Positions 1-9,099 of a stretch of DNA of 64,000 bases are shown here, piece by piece. The position numbers were made by a program, and so were the translations under genes. The notes beneath the pieces are model-generated. The model searched no databases. It saw only the letters and a program-made list of their open reading frames with translations, and had not been told where the DNA came from. Every line of letters starts with the position of its first letter. Position 1 is the stretch's first letter. This DNA is from Myxococcales bacterium (lineage in GTDB: Bacteria > Myxococcota > UBA727 > JABDBI01), in NCBI GenBank assembly GCA_023898405.1, contig CP060221.1:1503501-1567500 (forward strand). The letters run 5' to 3'.

Positions 1-282
1 GTCAATGATATTTTTTGATAGCGCAAGATATTCTTTCATAATACGGCCTTTCATAGGTGCAAAAATATTTCCTTGTTTGCTATCCAGCGCTTTTTGTCTC
101 TCCAAACTTGGAAGACGAATTGCAAAATTTTCTTCATGAAGCCCTGTCATCATATTTCCATTTAAAAAAGCGCAGGGATAACCAAACATTTTTCTAAGCT
201 CTACGGAAGGAAATTCCTCCATCGATGAGTAAAAAATTTCCTGTAAATCTTGTGGGGATTTTTTCCATATTTTTTTGTTCAT
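1..282 (-). CDS. TfoX/Sxy N-terminal-domain protein (3' end outside window)
   Basis: The reverse strand reads open from an ATG at 282 to the window edge, giving 94 residues that begin MNKKIWKKSPQDLQEIFYSS. The part with the conserved look is LRKMFGYPCAFLNGNMMTGL followed by FAIRLP and later FAPMKGRIMKEY. This pattern matches the TfoX N-terminal domain, a small fold found alone in many bacteria and in the competence regulator TfoX/Sxy. Single-domain versions are common and their role is mostly unknown, so no competence function is claimed. The C-terminus is missing because the window starts here. The gene is divergent from the lipoprotein at 453, and the AT-rich gap between them probably holds both promoters. 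Confidence 0.7.
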   Translation of the reverse strand, partial: MNKKIWKKSPQDLQEIFYSSMEEFPSVELRKMFGYPCAFLNGNMMTGLHEENFAIRLPSLERQKALDSKQGNIFAPMKGRIMKEYLALSKNIID

Positions 283-452
283 TTTTTAAACCTGTAGACT
301 AGGATTTTTATTTTAAAATTTTGAGAATAAATATTGTTAATTAATTATATTTAGTTATTGAGAAGTCAATAAGGTTTAACATAGTGAAAAATGCTAACAG
401 TTTAGGCGTGAATATTTTTGAACAACTTCGTGTACCTAACTCCCTTAAACTT

Positions 453-773
453 ATGAAGAAAAAACTATTTTTATTATCGACATTGTTTTTAATCTCTTGC
501 AATAAAGAGCAAAACCCACAAAGCATAGACAGTGTGTATGCATCTATGAACAAAAAAAGTTTTAGCCCAGGCGAACGCGAATTTGGCTATGTGGTAATTG
601 CAGATTCAGCCTATTACCTCGATGGCCCCTGGCAAGGACGTTCACCTGATGGAAGCATAGCAGCAGGGACAAAAGTAAAATTAATTAAAGAGGTGGGGAG
701 TTATCAGCAGGTTTTGGATATGCAGGGAAAAAAATTCTACATTAGTTCAAATTCTGTGCAAAAAATGCGCTAG
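453..773 (+). CDS. Small lipoprotein with SH3-like region
   Basis: A 106-residue protein whose N-terminus (MKKKLFLLSTLFLISC) is a signal peptide with a lipobox ending at Cys16, so it should be lipid-anchored in the cell envelope. The same frame stays open upstream to 384, but only the ATG at 453 places a hydrophobic signal at the N-terminus, so 453 was chosen. The rest alternates short hydrophobic strands and glycines (GYVVIADSAYYLDGP, then GTKVKLIKEVGSYQQVLD), resembling the small beta-barrels of bacterial SH3 domains. That resemblance is weak and no function can be assigned. A hairpin follows the stop closely. Confidence 0.65.
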   Translation: MKKKLFLLSTLFLISCNKEQNPQSIDSVYASMNKKSFSPGEREFGYVVIADSAYYLDGPWQGRSPDGSIAAGTKVKLIKEVGSYQQVLDMQGKKFYISSNSVQKMR

Positions 774-796
774 CTTTTAGCGTCATTTATTAGGAG

Positions 797-822
797 CCTA
801 AGCTCGCTTACGCGAGCTTAGG
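797..822. terminator. Hairpin between convergent genes
   Basis: A perfect 11-bp inverted repeat (797-807 with 812-822, 4-nt loop, stem CCTAAGCTCGC) lies between the lipoprotein stop and the fumarase stop. It has no strong T-run on either side, so it is a probable but not classical bidirectional terminator. Confidence 0.55.
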
Positions 823-829
823 CAATTAT

Positions 830-2221
830 TCAAAAGCTTGGCTGTATCATATTTTCAGGACGAACACGCTCGTCAAATTCTTTTTCGCTCATTAAATTCA
901 TATCCAAGCATACTTCTTTTAGAGTTTTATTTTCTTTATGAGCAGTCTTAGCAACCAAGGCGGCCTGATCATAGCCTATATAAGGAGTAAGGGCTGTCAC
1001 CAGCATGAGAGAGCGGTTTTTAAGCTCGTTGATTCGAGCCATATTTGGCTGAATCGATTGAGCACATTTTTCATCGAAACATTTTAGAGAATCACTTAAC
1101 AGTTCGATGGAGTTTAATAAATTTTTCATGATGACCGGTTTAAAAACATTGAGCTCAAAATTACCTTGTGAGCAGGCTATGCTGATGGCTGTGTGATTTC
1201 CCATCACCTGACAAGCAACCATTGTAGCAGCTTCGCTCTGGGTAGGGTTTACCTTTCCAGGCATGATGGATGATCCTGGTTCATTTTCTGCAATAAAAAT
1301 TTCCCCGATACCTCCTCGAGGTCCACTAGCCATCCAACGAATATCATTTGCAATTTTCATAAAAGCACAGGCTAGGGTATTTAAAACTCCTGACAACAAA
1401 GCGCAGGAATCATGAGCAGCCATGGCACAAAATTTGTTGGGAGCACTTTCAAAAGCGAGTCCAGTTTTATGAGCGATGATCGAGGCTATAGTTTTGGCAA
1501 AATCATGATGAGCGTTGAGTCCTGTTCCAACGGCAGTGCCACCCGCCGCCAGCTGATAGATGAATGGCAGTGTCTCTTGAAGAGCTTTTTCGCACATGCG
1601 CAACTGGGCTGCATAGCCACTCATTTCTTGGCCTAAACTTATGGGTGTTGCATCCTGTAGATGAGTGCGCCCCATTTTTACGATGTCTTTAAAATCTTTC
1701 GATTTATGTTCAAAGGTTGTGGCTAGCTGATTGATGCTTTTCAAAAGATTAAATTTTACTTCCATGGCAGCGCTTACATGCATAGCTGTCGGAAAAATAT
1801 CATTAGTGCTCTGGCTGAGATTGACATGGTCATTAGGGTGAACTGGAGATTTTGCGCCCAATTCTTTTCCTGCAAATTCGTTTGCTCGGTGGGCGATAAC
1901 CTCATTCATGTTCATATTAGTTTGGGTGCCCGATCCGGTTTGCCAAATTTTTAAAGGAAATTGTTCAGAAAGTTTGCCATCGATAATTTCGCTGCTTGCG
2001 CGCACGATCAAAAGTGTTATTTCTTCACTCAGACGTCCAAGCTTGTTGTTCGCGAGTGCTGCGGCCTGCTTGGTTATTGCCAAAGCCCTGATAAAAGTTT
2101 TTGGCATAAGCTCATTGCCGATAGGAAAATTCTCTAAACTTCTTGCAGTCTGTGCACCATAGTAAGCGTTTTTGGGCACATTAACTTTTCCCATGCTATC
2201 TTGATCAACACGATACTCCAT
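830..2221 (-). CDS. fumC: Fumarate hydratase class II
   Basis: A 463-residue class II (iron-independent, homotetrameric) fumarase that interconverts fumarate and L-malate in the TCA cycle. The superfamily signature GSSIMPGKVNP, with the mobile loop carrying the catalytic serine, is present. So are GRTHLQDATPISLGQE and TGSGTQTNMNMNEVIA, both diagnostic for fumarase rather than aspartase. The length equals the usual 460-470. The frame is open up to 2293, but the ATG at 2221 gives the family N-terminus (MEYRVDQDSMG) and has an AAGAGG-type ribosome site just upstream, so that start is used. The gene stands alone and is divergent from the CYTH gene. Confidence 0.95.
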   Translation of the reverse strand: MEYRVDQDSMGKVNVPKNAYYGAQTARSLENFPIGNELMPKTFIRALAITKQAAALANNKLGRLSEEITLLIVRASSEIIDGKLSEQFPLKIWQTGSGTQTNMNMNEVIAHRANEFAGKELGAKSPVHPNDHVNLSQSTNDIFPTAMHVSAAMEVKFNLLKSINQLATTFEHKSKDFKDIVKMGRTHLQDATPISLGQEMSGYAAQLRMCEKALQETLPFIYQLAAGGTAVGTGLNAHHDFAKTIASIIAHKTGLAFESAPNKFCAMAAHDSCALLSGVLNTLACAFMKIANDIRWMASGPRGGIGEIFIAENEPGSSIMPGKVNPTQSEAATMVACQVMGNHTAISIACSQGNFELNVFKPVIMKNLLNSIELLSDSLKCFDEKCAQSIQPNMARINELKNRSLMLVTALTPYIGYDQAALVAKTAHKENKTLKEVCLDMNLMSEKEFDERVRPENMIQPSF

Positions 2222-2292
2222 ATTCAGCCTCTTTTTTTGAACGCATAGAGCGTTGATGTGGTTAAAAAAACAAAAGTTTAAGGTTATATCCA

Positions 2293-2976
2293 ATGAAAAA
2301 AGAAATTGAGCTCAAATATCGCCTGGCCTCCAAAGCAGATTTTGATCACTTTTTTCATTTTCTAGAACCTATGAAGAGCGGGCGCATTTTGGTTCTTAGG
2401 CAAAGAAATATTTATTTTGATACACCAAGCCTATCCCTCAAACGAAATGGTATAAGTCTTCGATTGAGAAAACAAAACAATTCATATCTTATGTGTGCAA
2501 AGCAATCATTGGCTGATAAAAAAAGCAAAAATAATTTATCGGTTCGTTTGGAATATGAAGAAGAAATCAACCCAAGCATAGCTCAATTATTGGAACAACA
2601 ATTATTGTCTCCTATCGATGCCTTTTATCATTTGTTATCGCCTAATCCTAAGGATCAAGAAACAAAACTTTTGCTTTATGGAAGTATGCTTAAAGCAGCT
2701 AAGAGCGGTCTGCAAATTATTGGTTCATTTTCCAACTTAAGAATAATTTTGCCTGTTGTGATTGATGAAGATTTTATAACTTTTGAGTTTGATCATGTAA
2801 GTTATCCTCAAAATCAAGAGATATTTGAGGTAGAGATAGAATTTTCATCTGAAAAAGAAGTGAGAAAATATCGTGAGACGGTTGAAAAATTATTTCGCCA
2901 AGCCCAAGTAAAAACTTACAAATCTTGTTCCAAATCATCAAGGCTTTATAAAATGGTTTTTGGCAAAAAAATTTAA
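2293..2976 (+). CDS. CYTH-domain phosphohydrolase/cyclase family protein
   Basis: A 227-residue protein opening with the CYTH signature EIELKYR (ExExK), followed by IYFDTPSLSLKRNGISLRLR, which matches the strand/turn/strand of the triphosphate tunnel. Later charged pairs (LEYEEEI, FEVEIEFSS) fit the acidic metal-binding residues on the other tunnel wall. CYTH proteins act on triphosphates (class IV adenylate cyclase, thiamine triphosphatase, inorganic tripolyphosphatase). The substrate cannot be told from sequence, and no CHAD domain follows. The start codon is 71 bases from the fumarase start on the opposite strand, so the two share a short divergent control region. Confidence 0.85.
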   Translation: MKKEIELKYRLASKADFDHFFHFLEPMKSGRILVLRQRNIYFDTPSLSLKRNGISLRLRKQNNSYLMCAKQSLADKKSKNNLSVRLEYEEEINPSIAQLLEQQLLSPIDAFYHLLSPNPKDQETKLLLYGSMLKAAKSGLQIIGSFSNLRIILPVVIDEDFITFEFDHVSYPQNQEIFEVEIEFSSEKEVRKYRETVEKLFRQAQVKTYKSCSKSSRLYKMVFGKKI

Positions 2977-3109
2977 TAAGACAAAAAATATTTTTCTAAG
3001 TATTTACGTACTTGTAAGGTTTATCCTTTGAATTTTAAAGCGCTGAAGAGGAATAATGAGGTTCATCTAATGTTTCTCTAATGTTGGCATAATTGCAGGG
3101 AGAAATAAT

Positions 3110-3145
3110 ATGCTACCCGACAAATTTGCCTCTGTAGGTATTTAG
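3110..3145 (+). CDS. Possible 11-codon leader ORF
   Basis: ATG at 3110, preceded by a good ribosome site (GGGAGA at about 3098-3103), opens a very short frame MLPDKFASVGI. It stops 4 bases before the ATG of the next gene, which itself has no ribosome site. The geometry suggests translational coupling or a chance frame. No regulatory function is shown. Confidence 0.3.
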   Translation: MLPDKFASVGI

Positions 3146-3149
3146 TTCA

Positions 3150-4274
3150 ATGACATTTCTGCCATCCATATTATTTTTTCTTGCATGCTCATTATGGGCT
3201 GGTGGAATCTCGTATAATCCCTTTTTACTTGAGTACAGTGAACTTTCTGAAAATGGACAAGCATCTCTATCGTTTGAAAAAATTAAATTGTTTGAAGTGA
3301 GTTATGAGCTAAAGCAGATAGTCAAGGAACAGCTCGAAAATGCCCGCACGGGAAACTATAATTTTATTATCTTTTTTTCTGGAAGAGAAAACAAAATTGA
3401 AAATGAAGTTCAGTTACTTGCTAAAGTTCATGTTGATACTCAGTGTCTTGCTGGGAATTACCAGCAATTATGGCACGAAGATATTAAATATCAGAGCAAA
3501 AAATTTTTTGGTTTTCCAACTGTTTCTTATCGAGTAGCTCAGCAATGGAAAGAAATTAAAATCATATCGCAAGAAGTCATGTCTGAGCTTGTTGAAAAAA
3601 TTAATTATGCCAAGGAAAAAAAATGCCATCTGTGGATTGATTTATTGTTGTTAGAAAAAATTAATCGCAAAAATTATATTATTGCCGTTCAAAAAATAAT
3701 TATTTTTGATGAAGACCATAAAAAGGATAATTGTTTGCTCAATTTTCTGGTAGATGAAGCGCCTGAACAATTAGAGAAATTAAGTCCTTATGAACAAATA
3801 ATAATTCAAAATAACAATGCACCTAACTTTAAGCACTATATTCAAGAAAGAATAAAATGGGCGCTCGAGAATAATCGATACATTTTTTTGGACAGAGCAA
3901 GATTAATACAGAGCGAGAGCTTTGAGCAGATCGATGAGTTCTTGATAGTGAGCAAGGAAGAAGTATGTCATGAATGGCTTAAAGTTCCTTTCGATAAAAT
4001 TAATTTTTTTAATAAAAAGAAAGACGAGGCGAGCTTTATAAGATTTTCTATGGGCGAAAAAGCATATTTGGCTCATTTGCATACCCATAGTGTGGAGATG
4101 CATGCCTCTTACATCATTGCTCAGGCACACAAGGAAAAAAGAGAAGTTCTTCTCAATGTCGCCGCCTTGAAAAGTAAACGGCTACAAGAGCTTATGAACG
4201 TTAAATATTTGATGGTGCTTGGTAACAAGAGCAAAAGGCAAACTCACTCGAGAATTTGCCAGAAAGTTTATTGA
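3150..4274 (+). CDS. Exported protein of unknown function
   Basis: A 374-residue protein that I do not recognise. It begins with a hydrophobic segment and a plausible signal-peptidase site (MTFLPSILFFLACSLWAGG), so export is likely. The mature part is rich in Lys, Glu and Ile with several helical charged stretches. It has two similar sentences, VMSELVEKINYAKEKKCHLW and HYIQERIKWALENNRYIFL, which may be distant repeats. There is a histidine-rich LAHLHTHSVEMHAS near residue 315. No domain was identified. The C-terminus overlaps the last bases of the convergent NamZ gene by 7 bp. A short SD-bearing ORF immediately upstream may control its translation. Confidence 0.6.
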   Translation: MTFLPSILFFLACSLWAGGISYNPFLLEYSELSENGQASLSFEKIKLFEVSYELKQIVKEQLENARTGNYNFIIFFSGRENKIENEVQLLAKVHVDTQCLAGNYQQLWHEDIKYQSKKFFGFPTVSYRVAQQWKEIKIISQEVMSELVEKINYAKEKKCHLWIDLLLLEKINRKNYIIAVQKIIIFDEDHKKDNCLLNFLVDEAPEQLEKLSPYEQIIIQNNNAPNFKHYIQERIKWALENNRYIFLDRARLIQSESFEQIDEFLIVSKEEVCHEWLKVPFDKINFFNKKKDEASFIRFSMGEKAYLAHLHTHSVEMHASYIIAQAHKEKREVLLNVAALKSKRLQELMNVKYLMVLGNKSKRQTHSRICQKVY

Positions 4275-5452
4275 TAGTGAAGATAGCGGAGCCTTTTTTG
4301 TTTAAATCTCATCTCACTTTCTTGATACATTTTAAAAATATCCTCAAGGCTATTTTGGTTTTCTAATTTTTTCAGAATCGATTCGCTGCCCAAAAGAAGA
4401 TCGATTGCGAGCCTATCGGTTTCAAATTCATAAGCTTCATGTCGCCAGTCAAACCCTTCAAAAGACATAGCAGCTTTTATAACGCTCAGTGCAAAGCGCA
4501 GCGGCCTAAAACTTTTTCTATCAAGAACGTGTATAAAAATTCCGTTACAGTCTTGATCGGCAAATTTATGAAACTTGGGCTTAAATGAACAAGGGCGAAC
4601 TTTTACTCCAGGATTATCAAAATGATCGATGCGTTTTTTAAATTCTAAAGCATCAAGATATGGTGCCCCTACCAAAGAAAAAGGGGTACAAGTTCCTCTG
4701 CCTTCGGAAAGATTGGTGCCTTCGATCAGACACATGCCAGGGTAGACCAGTGCGCTCTCTAAGCTCGGCATATTAGGAGAAGGAGAAATAAAAGGAAGAT
4801 TGATTTCGTCAAAATAAAATTCTCGTCGATAGTTTTTCATCCAAATAATTTCTGTGTCAAAATTTATGCCGAGTGCATCCTGCACATAATTTACCAACTC
4901 GCCCATGCTAAATCCGTGCCGGTTGGGCAGAGGGTAGGCTCCCACAAAAGAAAAATGAGTTTTTTCAACCAAGTTTCCTTCAATATCGATGGCATTGATG
5001 GGGTTTGGTCTGTCTATCACTGCAAGTTTGGTGTTGGTTTTTTGGCATGCAGCCATGGCCCATGCAATAGTGCAGTGGAAAGTGTAGTAGCGGGAACCGA
5101 TATCCTGCAGATCGCACAATAAAATATCCACATCTTCCAAGTGCTTGCTTTGTAATTTTAAACTTTCTTTGTGATCGCCATAAAGGCTGATGATGGGAAG
5201 TTTTAGGCGATCATCAAAAGCCTCACCCACATGCTCCATATCCTGCATAATTCCGTTAAATCCGTGTTCGGGAGCAAATAATTTCACAAGTTTGACGCCA
5301 TCTTTTAGGGCAAGGGGCACAATGTGATCAAGGTTTTTATCTACACTTGCTTGATTAGCCAAAATTGCTACACGTTTGCCTAAAAAGCGGGAAAATCCCT
5401 CTTTAACTAAGACATCGAGCCCGCTATCAACTTGGTATTTCTGACTAGACAT
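4268..5452 (-). CDS. DUF1343 / NamZ-type exo-beta-N-acetylmuramidase
   Basis: A 394-residue member of the DUF1343 family, whose Bacillus representative NamZ removes terminal N-acetylmuramic acid from peptidoglycan fragments. Conserved segments are present in family order: GLDVLVKEGF, VAILANQASVDK, LFAPEHGF, DVDILLCDLQDIGSRYYTF, IDRPNPI, LPNRHGFSMGEL and GTNLSEGRGTCTPF. No signal peptide is visible with the chosen start (ATG 5452, ribosome site GAGGAA), suggesting a cytoplasmic role in muropeptide recycling. The in-frame upstream extension lacks a ribosome site. The start codon lies only 25 bases from that of the divergent neighbour. The muramidase role is taken from the family. Confidence 0.85.
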   Translation of the reverse strand: MSSQKYQVDSGLDVLVKEGFSRFLGKRVAILANQASVDKNLDHIVPLALKDGVKLVKLFAPEHGFNGIMQDMEHVGEAFDDRLKLPIISLYGDHKESLKLQSKHLEDVDILLCDLQDIGSRYYTFHCTIAWAMAACQKTNTKLAVIDRPNPINAIDIEGNLVEKTHFSFVGAYPLPNRHGFSMGELVNYVQDALGINFDTEIIWMKNYRREFYFDEINLPFISPSPNMPSLESALVYPGMCLIEGTNLSEGRGTCTPFSLVGAPYLDALEFKKRIDHFDNPGVKVRPCSFKPKFHKFADQDCNGIFIHVLDRKSFRPLRFALSVIKAAMSFEGFDWRHEAYEFETDRLAIDLLLGSESILKKLENQNSLEDIFKMYQESEMRFKQKRLRYLHYQ

Positions 5453-5477
5453 TGTTTCCTCTTTTTTGGCAAAGACT

Positions 5478-6188
5478 ATGAAATCGCATAATTTTATTAG
5501 CACCGTGCCGCTTGATTTTGAGCTTGGCACATTTTTAACAGTGGCAATTGATGATGACCATGAGCTTTTAAGTCAAATTGATAAAAAATCTACGCCCATA
5601 CTGTTTTTTGCTGGCAAAGAAAATTCCCAATCCATGTGGCATGAGGATTTTTTTGCTCAGGTTGTGGAAAAATTTGTAAAAGCAGCTCATGTACTCAAAG
5701 AAAGAGGAATGAAGCGTGCGGTCATTGCTGTCCATGATGATGGGCTATTAATGCGAATTCTTTCCCCTCGCTTTAGCGATTGGTCTATTGAAAAGCGCAT
5801 GGAGATTGTGCTTGAAATTTTTTTAAAACTTTCGGCCATATTCGAAGATGTGTGGGTTTTGCTGTCGGTTGAGGAGATGATTCCTGGAGGTATGGATGCA
5901 TATGATGGAATCAAAATAGCGCGTGCTCTAGAAAAATTAGGGCTTAAGACGCTGATCGTTACCAGTGGTACCAAAGATTTTTTGCCTCTTTATCAGCGCA
6001 AAATAACCAAGAAAAAAATTTCTCAAGAAAAAGATTTTAACTCTCATGAGCCGAGTCTTTCATCTGCGCTTTGGGTGCTACAGTCATGCACAGTGAAGGT
6101 ATGGGCCTATTGCGATCTTGATGATGAGAAAAACGCTCTAGAAATTGCTTGCAATATTGGGCTTGTGGGAATTATTCGAAGATCATGA
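5478..6188 (+). CDS. Shortened old-yellow-enzyme-like TIM-barrel protein
   Basis: A 236-residue protein whose order of motifs follows the C-terminal two thirds of NADH:flavin oxidoreductases (OYE family). HDDGLLMRILSPRFSDWSIE corresponds to the HxAHGYLLxQFLSP region. VLLSVEEMIPGG corresponds to the RLS..D...GG strand. ARALEKLGLKTLIVTSG corresponds to the LE..G.D.I.VS.G strand, and the final GLVGIIRR to the terminal flavin-phosphate strand. The N-terminal third and the typical catalytic His/Tyr residues are absent, so enzymatic activity is doubtful. The frame is open to a TTG at 5466, but ATG 5478 was preferred. Function unknown. Confidence 0.55.
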   Translation: MKSHNFISTVPLDFELGTFLTVAIDDDHELLSQIDKKSTPILFFAGKENSQSMWHEDFFAQVVEKFVKAAHVLKERGMKRAVIAVHDDGLLMRILSPRFSDWSIEKRMEIVLEIFLKLSAIFEDVWVLLSVEEMIPGGMDAYDGIKIARALEKLGLKTLIVTSGTKDFLPLYQRKITKKKISQEKDFNSHEPSLSSALWVLQSCTVKVWAYCDLDDEKNALEIACNIGLVGIIRRS

Positions 6189-6374
6189 TCGTTAAAAATA
6201 GGCGTGCTCAAAGTTAAAATGATACAAATTGTATAATGCTAAGGGCATGTGATGTGTTTTTGAATGCACTTTATATGCTCGCTCGTTCCTTCGAAGGGCC
6301 TATTGCGGGCTCTTTGTTTTTTGGCAAAGTTCGTCTCTATGAAAAAATAATTATGTAATGTGCGAGTTAATGTG

Positions 6375-7085
6375 ATGAACTTTAGTAAGCCGGCCATGGT
6401 GGGAAAATTATTGTGCCGCCGAAAGCGTTTTTTTATGGACATAGTATTGCCTAACGGAGAAGAGGTGGTGGCTCATATTGCCAATACCGGATCGATGCTT
6501 GGTTTGATCGATGCGGGCAATGAAGTTCTTTTGACCAAAAACGACGATCCTAAGCGGACACTCAAATATTCGGTACAGGCCATCAAGATCGGCTGTGAGT
6601 GGGTGGGAGTTAACACTATGCTTCCTAACCGTTTGATAAAAAATAGTTTTTCTCACGCCTGTATGGAAGATTTTCATCATTACCAAACTGTTAAAACGGA
6701 AGTAAAATATGGCATAGAACAGCGCTCAAGAATCGATTTTTTACTAAGCGAGAGTTTAAAGGATCAAGCAGATTGCTACCTTGAAGTTAAAAATGTCACC
6801 CTGATGAAGAATGGTATAGCTCAATTTCCAGATGCTGTTTCAACTCGGGCGCAAAAGCACATTGATGAACTCATGTTTATGCGATCACATGGATTTGAGG
6901 CGGCTTTAATTTTTTTGGTGCAACGGGGAGATTGTAGCTATTTTTCGCCTGCTTCTCATATCGATAAGATTTACGGAGAAAAACTGGCCGATGCTGCGCA
7001 AAAAGGACTTATTATCAAAGCCTTAGTCGCTAAGCTAAGCGAAACAGGGGTGCTTCTTAGTCACGAGATTGACTGCAAAATATAA
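6375..7085 (+). CDS. sfsA: SfsA family DNA/RNA nuclease-like protein
   Basis: A 236-residue SfsA homologue, matching the family's usual 230-240. Recognisable segments are RRKRFFMDI, HIANTGSMLGL, KYSVQAI, NTMLPNRL, YGIEQRSRIDFLL, YLEVKNVTL, FPDAVSTRAQKHI and FLVQRGD. The first part is an OB-like domain. The second carries the PD-(D/E)xK-like core (D in SRIDFLL, ExK in LEVKN). SfsA was named for sugar-fermentation stimulation in E. coli, but its real role is uncertain. Upstream GTG codons (6360, 6372) are alternatives. ATG 6375 fits the family N-terminus. There is no clear ribosome site. Confidence 0.9.
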   Translation: MNFSKPAMVGKLLCRRKRFFMDIVLPNGEEVVAHIANTGSMLGLIDAGNEVLLTKNDDPKRTLKYSVQAIKIGCEWVGVNTMLPNRLIKNSFSHACMEDFHHYQTVKTEVKYGIEQRSRIDFLLSESLKDQADCYLEVKNVTLMKNGIAQFPDAVSTRAQKHIDELMFMRSHGFEAALIFLVQRGDCSYFSPASHIDKIYGEKLADAAQKGLIIKALVAKLSETGVLLSHEIDCKI

Positions 7086-7248
7086 TTGGAATATCAACCC
7101 AATAAGTTTTCTCATATAGAAGCAGCTATTTACTGTATTGTTAATGCCCAATATTTTTGGCAACCTTATTTTTTTATGTGCCGAAAATCTGCATGCTGTT
7201 TGTGCGTGCGAGATTAAAAATGCTGTTTGCGAAATTAAGGACTTGATT

Positions 7249-9099
7249 ATGGAGAAAGAGCCATCTTTCCTGCGTAGTGCCATTGTGCGTTTGGCTGGAG
7301 ACTCAGGCGACGGTATGCAATTACTCGGAAGTGAGTGGGTAAAAGCCTGTGCTCACGACCGCAATGATCTTTCTACCATGCCTGATTTTCCTGCTGAAAT
7401 TCGAGCCCCAGCCGGTACTTTGGCTGGAGTCTCAGGTTTCCAAATTCAGTTTGCTAATCATAAAATTTTTACCGCGGGGGATCAGCCTGAGGTTTTAGTT
7501 GCCCTCAATCCGGCTGCACTCAAAGCCAACATCAAAGATCTGAGTGCGGGTGGTCTTTTGATCGTCAACAGCGCCGCGTTTAGTGAACTCGCGCTTAAGA
7601 AAGCTGGCTATAACAATAATCCTTTGGAGGATGGTTCGTTAAGCAGCTTTCAGCTTATTGCCATCGATATGAACAGCCTTCTGCGTTTGGCATTGAAGGA
7701 AACCGAGCTGAGTACACGCGAGATACAAAAGTGCAAGAATTTCTTTTGTCTGGGCCTGCTTTATTGGCTTTTCTCTCGCGATCAAGAAAAAGAACTTCGT
7801 TTTATCGAAGAAAAATTTAGCAATCGCTTGGAGTTAAAAAAAGCAAATCTCTTGGCTTTTCAGGCGGGATTTTTATATGGGGAAAATACCGAGACTTTTC
7901 CTGCGCCAAAAATCGTCAATGAGGCGCCCTTAAAGCCAGGTATCTATCGAGCACTCACAGGTAACAAGGCTTTGGCTCTTGGTCTTATTACTGCCAGCGC
8001 GAAAGCAAACTTAGAGCTTTTTTATGCAAGCTATCCCATCACACCTGCTTCAGATGTTTTGCATGAGCTTGCTCATGCACGAGCTTTTGGAGCCACCACC
8101 TTTCAAGCAGAGGACGAGATGGCAGCTATTTGCGCAGCCATTGGAGCATCCTACGGTGGAAGCCTTGGCGTTACGGCAACTTCTGGGCCAGGCTTTGCCC
8201 TAAAAGCAGAAGCGCTTGGCTATGCCGTGATGGTGGAGTTGCCTTTGATTGTTATCGATGTGCAACGAGCAGGCCCATCTACGGGAATGCCAACCAAGAC
8301 TGAACAAGGGGATTTGTTGCAAGCAATTTATGGCCGTCATGGCGAAGCACCTTTGCCGGTGATCGCGGCATTTAGCCAAGAAGATTGTTTTAATGCGGCC
8401 ATTGATGCTGCAAGAATAGCCATCAACTTTATGACCCCTGTAGTGATTTTAAGCGATGCCTTTATTGCTAACAGTTCAGCGCCTTGGAAAGTTGCCAAAC
8501 TTGAAGAGATTGAACCCATTGCCCTCAATCATGAGCCTTACTCAAAGCCGTTTAGGGCCTATGAGAGAAACAAACAATTTTTATCTCGTGCGTGGGTGCT
8601 TCCTGGAAAAGAAGACACCATCCATCAGCTAGGTGGCTTAGAAAAGGATATGCTTTCTGGAAAAGTGAGCTATGATCCAGACAATCATCAACGCATGAGT
8701 GTGATCCGCTCCCAAAAAGTTGACAAGGTAAAGAAGCATCTTCCTGCTCCAGAATTATTTGGAGATAAAGAAGGAGATGTTTTGTTGGTAGGTTTTGGGG
8801 GAACTTTTGGCGCGATTCGCCAGGCAACTATAGATTTGCAAAATGAAGGGCATCGTGTGGCACATCTCCACATTCGACTTATGAATCCTATTCACGATGA
8901 AGTTGGGGATATGATGCGGGGCTTTAAAAAAGTTGTTGTGGTGGAACAAAATCAAGGGCAGTTGAGAAAAATATTGAGAGCGCAGTTTTTGATAGATGCG
9001 AGCGGTTTCACCAAGATGACGGGAAAACCATTTTTGGTAGAAGAAATTATTAGTCACGTAAAAAATAGTGGTGCTATTGCACATGAGGCAAGACGATGA
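7249..9099 (+). CDS. korA: 2-oxoacid:ferredoxin oxidoreductase, fused gamma-alpha subunit
   Basis: A 616-residue subunit in which the gamma domain (IVRLAGDSGDGMQLLGSEW, then PDFPAEIRAPAGTLAGVSGF) is fused to the alpha domain (SYPITPASDVLHELAHAR, EDEMAAICAAIGASYGG, TSGPGFALKAEALGYA). This is the two-subunit KorA arrangement that oxidatively decarboxylates 2-oxoglutarate (or a related 2-oxoacid) with CoA and ferredoxin. The start at ATG 7249 has AAGGA 8 bases upstream. The frame is open further back, but that extension has no family similarity. It overlaps korB by 4 bases (ATGA), indicating translational coupling. 2-Oxoglutarate is the likely substrate from the two-subunit architecture, not proven. 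Confidence 0.92.
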   Translation: MEKEPSFLRSAIVRLAGDSGDGMQLLGSEWVKACAHDRNDLSTMPDFPAEIRAPAGTLAGVSGFQIQFANHKIFTAGDQPEVLVALNPAALKANIKDLSAGGLLIVNSAAFSELALKKAGYNNNPLEDGSLSSFQLIAIDMNSLLRLALKETELSTREIQKCKNFFCLGLLYWLFSRDQEKELRFIEEKFSNRLELKKANLLAFQAGFLYGENTETFPAPKIVNEAPLKPGIYRALTGNKALALGLITASAKANLELFYASYPITPASDVLHELAHARAFGATTFQAEDEMAAICAAIGASYGGSLGVTATSGPGFALKAEALGYAVMVELPLIVIDVQRAGPSTGMPTKTEQGDLLQAIYGRHGEAPLPVIAAFSQEDCFNAAIDAARIAINFMTPVVILSDAFIANSSAPWKVAKLEEIEPIALNHEPYSKPFRAYERNKQFLSRAWVLPGKEDTIHQLGGLEKDMLSGKVSYDPDNHQRMSVIRSQKVDKVKKHLPAPELFGDKEGDVLLVGFGGTFGAIRQATIDLQNEGHRVAHLHIRLMNPIHDEVGDMMRGFKKVVVVEQNQGQLRKILRAQFLIDASGFTKMTGKPFLVEEIISHVKNSGAIAHEARR

